Below, in pieces: positions 8,961-17,953 of a DNA stretch of 64,000 bases. The DNA comes from Flavobacterium tyrosinilyticum. GTDB taxonomy: Bacteria; Bacteroidota; Bacteroidia; Flavobacteriales; Flavobacteriaceae. Each line of letters begins with the position of its first letter. Position 1 is the first letter of the stretch. The stretch lies in contig NZ_JAMOKG010000001.1 in NCBI RefSeq assembly GCF_023656565.1, positions 1,122,456 through 1,186,455 on the forward strand. Reading direction: 5' to 3'. The notes under the pieces were generated by a model. That model worked only from the letters and a program-made list of their open reading frames with translations, did not search any database and was not told the origin of the DNA. The position numbers were made by a program, and so were the translations under genes.

Positions 8961-9821
8961 TTATCCATTCAAAGCTTCTGCTCCACCAACGATCTCCAAA
9001 ATCTCACTTGTAATCGCAGCTTGACGAGCTTTGTTATAAGTTAATTTCAATTGGTTTCTTAATTCAGTTGCGTTATCTGTTGCTTTGTGCATTGCAGTCA
9101 TACGCGCTCCGTGCTCAGAAGCAAATGAATCACGAATACCTTTATACAATTGCGTTTTTAAAGACTTAGGAATTAAAGCCAATACAATTTCTTCTTTTCC
9201 TGGTTCAAAAATATAATCTCCAGAAACAGCAGCACCATTAGTATTAATAGGCGCTAACGGTAAAAACTGCTCTACTTGAACAATCTGAGTAGCAGCATTT
9301 TTAAACTGATTGTATACTAGCTCAATTCTATCGTATTCTCCAGATAAGAATTTCTCAGTCAAATTATCTGCAATTCCAGCAACATTTTCAAATGTTAAAT
9401 GATCAAAGATTGCATTATGATGACCGTGAATTTTATGTGTTTTAACTAAAGCATCACCACCTTTTTTACCAATAGCAAAAACGTCAACTTGCTTTCCAGC
9501 ATAAAATTCAGTACGATTTTTAATCTCTTTAATAATATTCGAATTGAAAGCACCGCAAAGACCTCTGTTTGAGGTTACGGCAACTAACAATACTTTTTTT
9601 ACTTCACGCTGTGTAGTGTAATCTCCTCCTATTTCACCTTCTAGTGTAGCAGAAAGATCTTGCAATAACTCCGTTAATTTCTCGGCATAAGGACGCATTG
9701 CAGTGATTGCATCTTGTGCTTTCTTCAGCTTTGCAGCAGAAACCATTTTCATAGCCGATGTAATCTGCATCGTCGATGAAACGGAAGTAATTCTATTACG
9801 GATTTCCTTTAAATTTGCCAT
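8961..9821 (-). CDS. atpG: F1Fo ATP synthase subunit gamma
   Basis: 286 residues, normal for the gamma subunit, which forms the rotating central shaft of F1. The N terminus ANLKEIRNRITSVSSTMQIT SAMKMVSAAKL is diagnostic (read in two pieces: ANLKEIRNRITSVSSTMQIT and SAMKMVSAAKLKKAQ), as is the C terminus TELRNQLKLTYNKARQAAIT followed by SEILEIVGGAEAL. It is the last gene of the operon, separated from atpA by a 90-base gap that contains a strong AT-rich hairpin. A terminator follows directly. Confidence 0.98.
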   Translation of the reverse strand: MANLKEIRNRITSVSSTMQITSAMKMVSAAKLKKAQDAITAMRPYAEKLTELLQDLSATLEGEIGGDYTTQREVKKVLLVAVTSNRGLCGAFNSNIIKEIKNRTEFYAGKQVDVFAIGKKGGDALVKTHKIHGHHNAIFDHLTFENVAGIADNLTEKFLSGEYDRIELVYNQFKNAATQIVQVEQFLPLAPINTNGAAVSGDYIFEPGKEEIVLALIPKSLKTQLYKGIRDSFASEHGARMTAMHKATDNATELRNQLKLTYNKARQAAITSEILEIVGGAEALNG

Positions 9822-9849
9822 CTATTAATTAGAAAATGCGACAATTTTA

Positions 9850-9898
9850 AAATTAGATAATTAGAATAATGATGAAACATTATCTAATTATCTAATTT
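9850..9898. repeat. AT-rich hairpin between atpA and atpG
   Basis: Arms 9850-9871 and 9878-9898 pair over 21 bp with one bulged base and a six-base loop; the motif ATTATCTAATT recurs on both sides. There is no T run, so it is unlikely to be a simple terminator. An intercistronic mRNA-stability or attenuation element is a possible role. Confidence 0.7.
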
Positions 9899-9911
9899 AT
9901 CAATTATCTAA

Positions 9912-11489
9912 TTAGTTATATTTTGCTGAAACTTCTTTTGCTGCTTTTTCGATAACATCTGTAATAGCGTCATCTAATTTACCAGCTTTCAAAGCGTTAA
10001 GTGTATCTTTATGTTTGCTGTTTAAGTAAGCTAAGAAATCTGCTTCGAATTCTTTTACTTTATTAACAGGTACATTTCTTAATAAGTTTTTAGAACCAGC
10101 GTAGATAATAGCTACTTGGTTTTCAACTGTATAAGGATCATTTAAACCTTGTTTCAAGATCTCAACGTTTCTTTTTCCTTTTTCAATTACGTTTAAAGTA
10201 ACAGAATCTAAGTCAGAACCAAATTTAGCGAAAGCTTCTAATTCACGGAATTGAGCTTGGTCTAATTTTAAAGTTCCAGAAACTTTTTTCATTGATTTAA
10301 TTTGAGCATTACCTCCAACACGAGATACAGAGATACCTACGTTAATAGCAGGACGAACTCCAGAGTTGAACAAATCTCCATCAAGGAAGATCTGACCATC
10401 TGTAATCGAGATTACGTTTGTTGGAATATATGCAGAAACGTCACCAGCTTGAGTTTCGATAATTGGTAAAGCAGTTAATGAACCACCACCTTTTACGATA
10501 GATTTGATAGAATCTGGTAAATCGTTCATGTTTTTAGCGATACCATCATCAGCAATTACTTTACAAGCACGCTCTAATAAACGAGAGTGTAAGTAGAAAA
10601 CGTCTCCAGGATATGCCTCACGTCCCGGTGGTCTTCTTAATAAAAGAGAAACCTCACGGTAAGCAACAGCTTGTTTAGATAAATCATCATAAACGATAAG
10701 AGCTGGACGACCAGAATCTCTGAAATATTCTCCAATTGCAGCACCAGCGAATGGAGCGTAAACTTGCATTGGAGCCGGGTCAGAAGCATTAGCAGCAACG
10801 ATAACTGTATAAGCCATTGCTCCTTTTTCTTCTAACATTTTAGCGATTCCTGCTACAGTTGAAGCTTTTTGTCCAATTGCAACATATATACAGAATACAG
10901 GTTTTCCTGCATCGTAAAATTCTTTTTGATTTAAGATTGTATCGATACAAACAGTAGATTTACCTGTTTGACGGTCACCGATTACAAGCTCACGCTGTCC
11001 ACGACCAACTGGAATCATAGCATCAACTGCTTTTACTCCTGTTTGTAATGGCTCAGTTACTGGCTGACGGAAGATAACTCCAGGTGCTTTTCTTTCTAAA
11101 GGCATTTCGTATAAGTCACCACCGATTGGTCCTTTTCCATCAATTGGAAAACCAAGAGTGTTAACTACACGTCCTACCATTTGCTCACCAACTTTAAGAG
11201 AAGCAATACGTTGAGTTCTTTTTGCTGTAGATCCTTCTTTAATTCCAGTTGATGGTCCTAATAATACAACCCCAACATTATCCTCCTCAAGATTCAATAC
11301 GATACCTTCCATACCGTTATCAAATTCCACTAACTCACCATATTGAACATTAGATAGCCCGTAAACACGAGCAATACCATCTCCAACTTGAAGTACTGAT
11401 CCTACTTCCTCTAGCGTAGCACCAGATTCAAAACCTTCTACTTGCTTTCTTAATATTGCTGAAATTTCAGCAGGTTTGATTTCCGCCAT
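9912..11489 (-). CDS. atpA: F1Fo ATP synthase subunit alpha
   Basis: 525 residues, full length. The N-terminal beta-barrel ([17 protein letters not shown]) is followed by the nucleotide-binding domain with the P-loop GDRQTGKST near residue 170 and [20 protein letters not shown], the alpha-subunit family signature. [17 protein letters not shown] carries the conserved Ser-Arg near the noncatalytic site. It assembles with beta subunits into the F1 head; atpD is not in this operon and must be elsewhere in the genome. The gap to atpH is 37 bases. Confidence 0.99.
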   Translation of the reverse strand: MAEIKPAEISAILRKQVEGFESGATLEEVGSVLQVGDGIARVYGLSNVQYGELVEFDNGMEGIVLNLEEDNVGVVLLGPSTGIKEGSTAKRTQRIASLKVGEQMVGRVVNTLGFPIDGKGPIGGDLYEMPLERKAPGVIFRQPVTEPLQTGVKAVDAMIPVGRGQRELVIGDRQTGKSTVCIDTILNQKEFYDAGKPVFCIYVAIGQKASTVAGIAKMLEEKGAMAYTVIVAANASDPAPMQVYAPFAGAAIGEYFRDSGRPALIVYDDLSKQAVAYREVSLLLRRPPGREAYPGDVFYLHSRLLERACKVIADDGIAKNMNDLPDSIKSIVKGGGSLTALPIIETQAGDVSAYIPTNVISITDGQIFLDGDLFNSGVRPAINVGISVSRVGGNAQIKSMKKVSGTLKLDQAQFRELEAFAKFGSDLDSVTLNVIEKGKRNVEILKQGLNDPYTVENQVAIIYAGSKNLLRNVPVNKVKEFEADFLAYLNSKHKDTLNALKAGKLDDAITDVIEKAAKEVSAKYN

Positions 11490-11526
11490 CTTAATTTATA
11501 ATTTAGACACTTTTTGTGTTATAAAA

Positions 11527-12060
11527 CTAATTACTTAACTCTCTTTTTAATACTTGTAATCTGTTAGCAACTGAAGCGTTGTACTGATTATCTCCTATTC
11601 TCAAAATAAATCCACCAATAATTGAAGGATCTACTACATTTTCTATTGTAATTTTTTTATCTGATAAAGTTGCAACTTTTGCCAAAACTTTAGCTTCTAA
11701 AGCTGCATCCATTGGAATAGCTGTTGTAACTTTTGCTACTTCAACACCATTACTTTCATCAAATAATTTATTGTATTCTAATGCAATTGCATTTAGAATT
11801 TCGAATCTTTTGTTTTCAAATAATAAATGGAACAAACCTTTTGTTACTCCATTTACATCTGCAAAAACTTCCAAAAGAGCACTTTCTTTAACTTCAACAG
11901 TAGTTGTTGGGTTTTGGATAAATGTACTCAATTCTTGATTCGTCTCAATTGCATTCGCAATTGATTTCATATCGTTATTGACAGCTTCGGCAACACCTTT
12001 AGAGTTTGCTAAGTCTAGAATTGCTTTTGCATAACGAATTGCTGCTCTTGTACTTGCCAT
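11527..12060 (-). CDS. atpH: F1Fo ATP synthase subunit delta
   Basis: 177 residues, the usual size for the delta (OSCP-like) subunit that ties the peripheral stalk to the top of F1. The N-terminal helical part begins with ASTRAAIRYAKAILDLA, the typical 'RYAKAL' opening, and the C-terminal part has VVDPSIIGGFILRIGDNQYN, matching the family signature. It is four bases from the atpF stop, consistent with coupled translation. Confidence 0.97.
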   Translation of the reverse strand: MASTRAAIRYAKAILDLANSKGVAEAVNNDMKSIANAIETNQELSTFIQNPTTTVEVKESALLEVFADVNGVTKGLFHLLFENKRFEILNAIALEYNKLFDESNGVEVAKVTTAIPMDAALEAKVLAKVATLSDKKITIENVVDPSIIGGFILRIGDNQYNASVANRLQVLKRELSN

Positions 12061-12064
12061 AATC

Positions 12065-12565
12065 TTAGTTTAACTTTACGTCACCTAATAATTTCTCTAC
12101 CAATTTAGTTTGAGATTCTTTATTAGATAGTTCTTCTTTCAATAATTTTTCAGCAATACTCAAAGATAGAGTTGAAACTTGAGATTTCAATTCTGCCATT
12201 GCAGCATTTTTTTCGCTTTCGATAGCCGCTTTAGCTTGATCAATCATTTTTTGACCAGCTTCTTGAGCTTCGTTTTTAGAATCAGCAATCATTTTCTCTT
12301 TCATTTCGCGAGCTTCTTTCAACATCGCGTCACGTTCTGCACGAGCTTCATTCAAAATTCTTTGATTATCAGCTTGTAAATTTTCCATTTCTCTCTTTGC
12401 GTTTTCAGCAGAAAGCAATGCATTTTTAATACCTTCTTCTCTTGCAGTAATAGATTCCATAATTGGTTTCCAAGCAAATTTTACTAAAAGCAAAATTAAT
12501 ATTACCAAGATTAAAGCCTGCCAGAAGAATAATCCGAATGAAAAATCGTTAATTAACTTATCCAT
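12065..12565 (-). CDS. atpF: F1Fo ATP synthase subunit b
   Basis: 166 residues. One N-terminal transmembrane helix (about residues 9-29, FGLFFWQALILVILILLLVK) is followed by KFAWKPIMESITAREEGI and then a long charged helix rich in Ala, Glu and Lys. That is the peripheral stalk dimer subunit linking the membrane a subunit to delta. Gene order E-F-H-A is the standard one. It is 90 bases from atpE. Confidence 0.97.
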   Translation of the reverse strand: MDKLINDFSFGLFFWQALILVILILLLVKFAWKPIMESITAREEGIKNALLSAENAKREMENLQADNQRILNEARAERDAMLKEAREMKEKMIADSKNEAQEAGQKMIDQAKAAIESEKNAAMAELKSQVSTLSLSIAEKLLKEELSNKESQTKLVEKLLGDVKLN

Positions 12566-12655
12566 TTTATATAACTATATTAAATATTTAATTTCTTTTT
12601 TAAAAGTAACAACATCTTTAACCAACCGTTAAAGATGCTGTTATTTCTCTCTTTA

Positions 12656-12853
12656 TTATTTTCCTAAGATCAAAGCAGCGAATGCTAAACCTTCTAATAA
12701 AGCCGCGATAATAATCATCGCAGTTTGAATTTTACCAGCAGCTTCTGGCTGACGAGCAATAGCGTCCATAGCAGATCCACCGATTTTACCTAAACCTAAA
12801 CCTGCACCGATTACTACTAAACCAGCACCTACTAAAGTTGGAATTGTTCCCAT
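12656..12853 (-). CDS. atpE: F1Fo ATP synthase subunit c
   Basis: 65 residues forming two transmembrane helices joined by a polar loop with the conserved RQPEA. The second helix contains the ion-binding glutamate in IIAALLEGLAFAALI. The residues after that Glu are Gly-Leu rather than the Glu-Ser pair common in sodium-binding rings, so proton coupling is the more likely reading. About ten or more copies form the rotor ring. There are 33 bases to atpB. Confidence 0.97.
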   Translation of the reverse strand: MGTIPTLVGAGLVVIGAGLGLGKIGGSAMDAIARQPEAAGKIQTAMIIIAALLEGLAFAALILGK

Positions 12854-12886
12854 AACTATTTATATATATAAAATTAAACTTCTAAA

Positions 12887-14062
12887 TTAAATAATTGCTG
12901 TTTCGTCTTCATGGTGGTGAGCATGATCATGATCTTGAACTGCCATACCAATAAACAATGATGATAACATTGTAAAGATGAATGCCTGTAAAAATGCAAC
13001 TAAAATTTCAATAACAGAGATAAATAATGTCAATCCTAATGAGATTGGCAAATCTGCTGCTAAATTTTTTCCAACAAAAATCATTGCGATCAAACTCATA
13101 ATTACTACGTGACCTGCAGTAATGTTTGCGTACAAACGAATTAATAATGCGAATGGTTTTGTTAATGTTCCTAAAACCTCAATTGGAGCTAAGATAATTT
13201 TCATTGGAACTGGTACTCCTGGCATCCAGAAGATGTGTCCCCAATAATCTTTGTTTGCACTAAATTGAGTAATGATAAATGTAAAGGCTGCTAAACAAAC
13301 TGTAATAGCAATATTTCCTGTAACGTTGATTCCTAGCGGAGTCATTCCTAATAAGTTTAAGATCCACACAAAGAAAAATACAGTTAATAAGTAACCCATG
13401 TATTTACGGTATTTTTTCTCTCCAATATTTGGAACAGCAATTTCGTCTCTGATGAAAATTACTAATGGTTCTAAAACTCTACCAAATCCTGTTGGGATTG
13501 GTCCTTTTTTATATGATCTTGCTAAACCAGTAAACATTACTAATAATAGTACTGATACGAAAAGCATTGAAACAACATTTTTAGTAATTGAAAAATCTAA
13601 TGGTTTTTCATTTGAAGGATGACCGTGCTCATCAAAGTTGATTGTTCCGGCAGCATCTGTTTTGTAAATTTTACCGTGAACTAATTTGTAGTAGTTACCA
13701 TCAACTTCTGCAACTTCTTCTCCGTGGTGTAATTTTGAAGAAGAAAAAACTTTTAAACCACCATCAATTAAAATAACTGGTAATGGGAAACCGTAGTGTT
13801 TATTTTCTTTTTCATCTGAAAAGAAAACAAAGTCATGAGAATCTTGTAAGTGGTGATCAATAAAAGCACCTACTTTAGCCTTTGGATCAAGAGCAACATG
13901 CTCTCCTTCTTCGTGAGCAGTATGTGAAACTACTTTCTCTTCGTGAGCTGTTTCAGTTTGAACATGCGTCGAATCATTCTCTTGATTTGCAAAACCCATA
14001 ATAGGTAGAGAAGCTACAAAAGCTGCAAGAATAAAGCTGAGTGGTTTGTTTGAAATCACCAT
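12887..14062 (-). CDS. atpB: F1Fo ATP synthase subunit a, with long His-rich N-terminal region
   Basis: 391 residues, much longer than the roughly 270 of E. coli subunit a. The first 25 residues look like a signal sequence, and about 150 residues of soluble, His- and Glu-rich sequence (TAHEEKVVSHTAHEEGEH) follow before the conserved membrane domain. The essential arginine helix is present: LLIRLYANITAGHVVIMSL. The C terminus ends in a His/Asp/Glu tail. Long N-terminal extensions of this kind are usual in Bacteroidota. A good -33/-7 promoter lies just upstream (14105-14133), so atpB-E-F-H-A-G can be transcribed independently of sprE and bactofilin. Confidence 0.97.
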   Translation of the reverse strand: MVISNKPLSFILAAFVASLPIMGFANQENDSTHVQTETAHEEKVVSHTAHEEGEHVALDPKAKVGAFIDHHLQDSHDFVFFSDEKENKHYGFPLPVILIDGGLKVFSSSKLHHGEEVAEVDGNYYKLVHGKIYKTDAAGTINFDEHGHPSNEKPLDFSITKNVVSMLFVSVLLLVMFTGLARSYKKGPIPTGFGRVLEPLVIFIRDEIAVPNIGEKKYRKYMGYLLTVFFFVWILNLLGMTPLGINVTGNIAITVCLAAFTFIITQFSANKDYWGHIFWMPGVPVPMKIILAPIEVLGTLTKPFALLIRLYANITAGHVVIMSLIAMIFVGKNLAADLPISLGLTLFISVIEILVAFLQAFIFTMLSSLFIGMAVQDHDHAHHHEDETAII

Positions 14063-14104
14063 ATCGTGGAAAATCTTATTTTTTTACGTTTCTAAAATTT
14101 GGTG

Positions 14105-14133
14105 CAAAGGTACATTTTTTATTAATATTCAAA
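14105..14133 (-). promoter_or_regulatory. Promoter of atpB-E-F-H-A-G
   Basis: On the minus strand TTTG (14130-14133) and TACCTTTG (14105-14112) are separated by 17 bases, matching both Bacteroidota sigma-A elements. The predicted start is near 14098, about 35 bases before the atpB ATG. Confidence 0.75.
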
Positions 14134-14180
14134 AGGATATGAAAAATTATTTTTAAACCTTGTTTTAAAGAATTGTTATT

Positions 14181-14573
14181 TTAACGCTTTTCATTTAATA
14201 ATCGGACAGTTAAAAGCGTCTGAAATAACAAAAACAGCACAAATGTTATAAAAAAACTGACTTTTTCAACATCGCTTTCTCCCATTTTATTTTTTAAGAT
14301 CGGCTGAAGAAATAAATAGGCTAATAACATTTGTGTAAAAGTTCCAAATAAAAATGCCATTCCGACAATTTCAAAATTCTTCTTTTTTACTATTAATAAT
14401 ATAAGGTATAATAAAGACGAAATCGCGAAGAAAGAAAAATACAGTATTTCTAAACTGTAATGAAACTTCTCCGTACTAATTTCACTAAATAAAAAAGCGG
14501 CTTTATGAATACAATAAGTTCCTAAAGCAAGACATAACAAATAAAAAACTGGTTTGTAATTTTTTGAAAGCAT
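14181..14573 (-). CDS. Small four-helix membrane protein in the AtpI position
   Basis: 130 residues with four hydrophobic segments (about 9-28, 40-62, 68-92, 104-125). It has no strong motif of its own. It lies between an AtpZ-like gene and atpB, exactly where many bacteria carry atpI, whose four-helix product helps assemble the c-ring. The position and topology suggest an AtpI-like role, but I cannot show homology from the sequence alone. The gap to the AtpZ-like gene is 58 bases. Confidence 0.7.
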   Translation of the reverse strand: MLSKNYKPVFYLLCLALGTYCIHKAAFLFSEISTEKFHYSLEILYFSFFAISSLLYLILLIVKKKNFEIVGMAFLFGTFTQMLLAYLFLQPILKNKMGESDVEKVSFFITFVLFLLFQTLLTVRLLNEKR

Positions 14574-14631
14574 TTAAAATAATTTTTGTGCAAAGATGCA
14601 ACTTTTATCTTAAGGCATTTTTATTTACAAA

Positions 14632-14859
14632 CTACTTTGTTTTATTGATATCGTTTACTTGTCGGATTACATTGTACAATGCAACTCCAACACCGGCTAA
14701 TACAAAAATGGTGTTATAATATACTTTTGGACTTGGGTGTTTCTCGTCGAGCCAGGTTCCGAAATAAGAGAATACGAAAATGATTACTCCCATTTGAAAG
14801 GGAATATTAATAAATGCCAACCATTTATTCCTCCTATTATTATTCGGCTCCTTTTCCAT
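14632..14859 (-). CDS. AtpZ/AtpI family protein
   Basis: 75 residues with two transmembrane helices: PFQMGVIIFVFSYFGTWLD and VYYNTIFVLAGVGVALYNVI. The FGTWLDEKHPSPK turn between them is the typical AtpZ motif (fG.wLD......P). AtpZ and AtpI proteins sit in Fo operons and are linked to c-ring assembly and magnesium uptake. Its first 20 bases overlap the end of the bactofilin gene in another frame, so translation of the two is probably coupled. Confidence 0.88.
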   Translation of the reverse strand: MEKEPNNNRRNKWLAFINIPFQMGVIIFVFSYFGTWLDEKHPSPKVYYNTIFVLAGVGVALYNVIRQVNDINKTK

Positions 14860-15238
14860 CTTCTAGCATTATTACTGTATTTGAATGCGCAAGCATAGTA
14901 CAGGTTGCTGTAAAGTCAGCTCCTGGTTCTATTGAAAGTTTTCCTACTGCTACTTCTCCATGAATTTGAGCAGTCGATTTAATATTAAGCGTTTCAAGAA
15001 CTTTTATTTTTCCATGAAATTCTCCTTCGATGTCTGCATTGTTACAGATAATTTCTCCTTTAATAACTCCTTTTGCTCCTATCACAATTTTGCCCTGCGA
15101 AGTAAAATTTCCTATCAACTCACCGTCTAATCTAAAGTCGGCTTTAGAGACTATATCTCCTATTATTGATGTTCCTTCAACAATTCTATTAGTTTTTCCT
15201 AATTGTTCAGTTCCGTTTTTTTTTACTTTTTCAAACAT
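14840..15238 (-). CDS. Bactofilin (polymer-forming cytoskeletal protein)
   Basis: 132 residues. After a short unstructured lead, a right-handed beta-helix domain runs from about residue 20 to 115: IVEGTSIIGDIVSKADFRLD, then DGELIGNFTSQGKIVIGAKG and VIKGEIICNNADIEGEFHGK, the regular G-containing repeats of bactofilins. Bactofilins polymerise without nucleotides and anchor envelope or motility machinery. Here the gene starts 12 bases after sprE and overlaps the AtpZ-like gene by 20 bases, so it bridges a T9SS gene and the ATP synthase operon. Confidence 0.92.
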   Translation of the reverse strand: MFEKVKKNGTEQLGKTNRIVEGTSIIGDIVSKADFRLDGELIGNFTSQGKIVIGAKGVIKGEIICNNADIEGEFHGKIKVLETLNIKSTAQIHGEVAVGKLSIEPGADFTATCTMLAHSNTVIMLEDGKGAE

Positions 15239-15250
15239 GGCGGTTAAGAT

Positions 15251-17863
15251 TTAAGGGGTTTTCGGGGTAAGGTATGCGTCTAGATTCTTTTTAATCTGAA
15301 CAATTTTGTAATTATCATTTGATATAATTATTGCTTGATCTGGGATTTTATATTTCTTATCTTCTCTGAAAACTCCAGCAATATCATTTGCATAAGCTTC
15401 AGATTTTAAACCATGAATAACTACAAAACTTTCTGTTTTATTGTATTTATCTAGAGATGTTGTCAATCTTTCGTAGTTTTCAACTAATAAAAACACTCTA
15501 ATTGCTTCTTCTATTCTTTTAACCGCCTTTGTATCGTTGTTTGCAACACGATATAGTATTTTCCAGTTTTTAGTATCTGTTGTTGTAAAGTTAAGTTTCT
15601 CCAAAATAGGAACTTGTTTTTCTAAAATCTCTCTTGCATTTTTACCTTCTTCACTATTTGGGTAATTATCTGCAACGTTCTCAAGTCCTTTTTTATAGGC
15701 TTCTAAACCATATACTTTTCCTGAAGTATTGGCTTTTAGTAATTCGTATTTTGAAACAATATCATCTCCCGAATATTGATTAATTAGATTATCAATATTG
15801 GCCAAGACTTCATCAAAATGTTCTTCTTCAAAAAGTTTATACCATTTTTGATATTCTTTGTCTGGACTAGAATTTGGATCGTCTTCTTTATTGTTTAGAA
15901 TGTGAGCATATCTCGAATCTGGATATTTAGATGAAATCTCTGCTTTTATAGCTTCAGCTTTTGCCGGATTTGTAATTTGATAAATTTTATACAAATTATA
16001 CATTGATGGCAATACCAATTTTTCTTCAGGATTGTTCTGAAGCAGTTGTTCTAGCTTGTTGCTAGCCAAATTATATTCTTTAAACTTCTCCTTATATATA
16101 AGTCCTAATTGATAGTATGAAAAATTACGCTCTTTACCAATACTATCCATTGCAGTTTGCGAATTCGGAAGCTGTTTTACATAATAAGCTACAGTATATT
16201 TTTCTGGCACAATTGTATCATTCAGTACATTGGCAACTTCTTTGGTAGAAATCGTATCATTCATAGCATCGCTATTTGCACCTTTTATACCTGACAATCG
16301 CCAGTTTCCGCCCATAGTTCTGTTACCCCACATTTTTTTAAACTGTAGTTTTCCGTAAGCAACTGTTGTTGGATTATAAAAATAGAATGAACTGGCATTA
16401 TCATTTCCTCCAGGAGGCATTCCAACTCCTTCTGGTTCTACTGGTTTACCTAAAGAATTAGGATTAACAGCTCCATTTCCTGAAAAATCTGCTTGAGAGT
16501 TTCGGTCTATATTAGCTAATCGTTCTTTTTCCTTTTCTTCTAAAAGTTTTTTTGCTTCGTCTTTCTTTTTAAGTTCTGCAATATAATTTTCGAAATAAAC
16601 TTTCTTATCGTTTGGTGGCAGATTATATACTTTAATGATACTGTCATTGCGTTTTGCAATAGCTTCGTATTTAATTACATCATCAAGATTTTTTCTGTTT
16701 TTTTCTATATAAGCATATTCCCTGGTTTTAGGATCCAGTTTAACCAAAGTACTATCATAATACTTTGCCGCCATCGAATAATCTGTATTTTTAAAATACA
16801 TGTTTCCAATGTTTCTATAAGCAGAAGCCATTAAATACGGATCTTTAGATTTTCTTCCTAAAGACTTATTGTAAAATTTTAATGCGTTTTCTTGATCTTT
16901 CTTTTTATCATAATAAACTCCCATTTCATAAAAAAGAACATCATAATAAGGACGATTTTCACGATCAGTCACCAATTTATTAAATGTTTTCAAGAAAATC
17001 GTATCATTATCTTTTCCATAATCAAACATCTGCGCTTTTTTCGCATAAGCGTGCATCATGTACTTTCGATCTGCTTTTCTGTTTAAATCAATAACCGCAT
17101 CATAAAAATAAATGGCACTGTCACGTTTTCCTTCTGCCTGATACATTTGACCAAGGATAAAACGATATCTTGCACGTTCTTCATTATTTCGAGTAAATTG
17201 TTCTGCAACTCTAAGTCTAGAAACAGCACTGTCTTTTTGTTCCAGATTTAGAAAAGCTTCTGCCAAAAGTGCGTTGGCATCTGCATAAGTCTGTTTATCT
17301 AAATCTGTCTTTTTAAGTAAAATTTTGATGTTCTTAAGAGCAATCGCGTCATTACCTAGACGCATGTTGGTTTTTTCACGCCAGATTTTTGCCGTATAAA
17401 TATTATTGCTTTCTGGATATTTGTATAAAATATAATTGAATGCCTCAATTGCCGGAATAAAACGCTGATCGTAATATCTTGCTTTTCCCAGCATCAAATA
17501 CGCTTCGTCAATCTGCCAGTTTCTTTCTCTTCCGCCAATATTCATGGAGTGCTTTTGAATGGCTTTTGTTGCTTTTGTTTCTGCCAATTCAAAATCAGGA
17601 TTTTTTGCTTTTTCGGCTTCAGAAAAATTTTCGTCGAACTGCATTTTTTCAATTGGCAGTTGCTTCCAGAAATTATCTTCGTTATTGGCCTGAATGGACT
17701 TTAAACCTTTGTCTAAACCAATTCCTCCATTGTAAAGAATGTTATATTTTGTCCCGATCGAGTGGGAACTTCGAGCCAAAAAGGTATTTTTTTTGGTAGA
17801 ACAAGCTATCAAAAAGAATAAAAAAACGAAAGTAAAACTATATTTAAGAGTATTCTTTTTCAA
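15251..17863 (-). CDS. sprE: SprE/PorW, gliding-motility and type IX secretion TPR lipoprotein
   Basis: 870-residue lipoprotein with lipobox LIAC (Cys near residue 21) and extensive TPR arrays, for example YSMAAKYYDSTLVKLDP and AIEAFNYILYKYPESNNIYT. Length, lipoprotein signal, TPR layout and the neighbourhood all fit F. johnsoniae SprE, the orthologue of P. gingivalis PorW, which is needed for T9SS secretion and gliding. A low-complexity Lys/Glu-rich helix followed by GMPPGGNDNASSFYFYNPTT in the middle precedes FKKMWGNRTMGGNWRLS, a typical conserved core. The start is TTG at 17863: the upstream frame is open to a TAG but has no ATG, and the TTG directly precedes the KKNTLKYSF signal sequence. 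Confidence 0.88.
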   Translation of the reverse strand: MKKNTLKYSFTFVFLFFLIACSTKKNTFLARSSHSIGTKYNILYNGGIGLDKGLKSIQANNEDNFWKQLPIEKMQFDENFSEAEKAKNPDFELAETKATKAIQKHSMNIGGRERNWQIDEAYLMLGKARYYDQRFIPAIEAFNYILYKYPESNNIYTAKIWREKTNMRLGNDAIALKNIKILLKKTDLDKQTYADANALLAEAFLNLEQKDSAVSRLRVAEQFTRNNEERARYRFILGQMYQAEGKRDSAIYFYDAVIDLNRKADRKYMMHAYAKKAQMFDYGKDNDTIFLKTFNKLVTDRENRPYYDVLFYEMGVYYDKKKDQENALKFYNKSLGRKSKDPYLMASAYRNIGNMYFKNTDYSMAAKYYDSTLVKLDPKTREYAYIEKNRKNLDDVIKYEAIAKRNDSIIKVYNLPPNDKKVYFENYIAELKKKDEAKKLLEEKEKERLANIDRNSQADFSGNGAVNPNSLGKPVEPEGVGMPPGGNDNASSFYFYNPTTVAYGKLQFKKMWGNRTMGGNWRLSGIKGANSDAMNDTISTKEVANVLNDTIVPEKYTVAYYVKQLPNSQTAMDSIGKERNFSYYQLGLIYKEKFKEYNLASNKLEQLLQNNPEEKLVLPSMYNLYKIYQITNPAKAEAIKAEISSKYPDSRYAHILNNKEDDPNSSPDKEYQKWYKLFEEEHFDEVLANIDNLINQYSGDDIVSKYELLKANTSGKVYGLEAYKKGLENVADNYPNSEEGKNAREILEKQVPILEKLNFTTTDTKNWKILYRVANNDTKAVKRIEEAIRVFLLVENYERLTTSLDKYNKTESFVVIHGLKSEAYANDIAGVFREDKKYKIPDQAIIISNDNYKIVQIKKNLDAYLTPKTP

Positions 17864-17953
17864 TAGAAAAGAGTTTAAAACAGATAACTACTAAAAATTG
17901 GTTTTAGTATATTCATTTGTAAAAATACGCTTCTTTTTGAAATATAGAAATTC

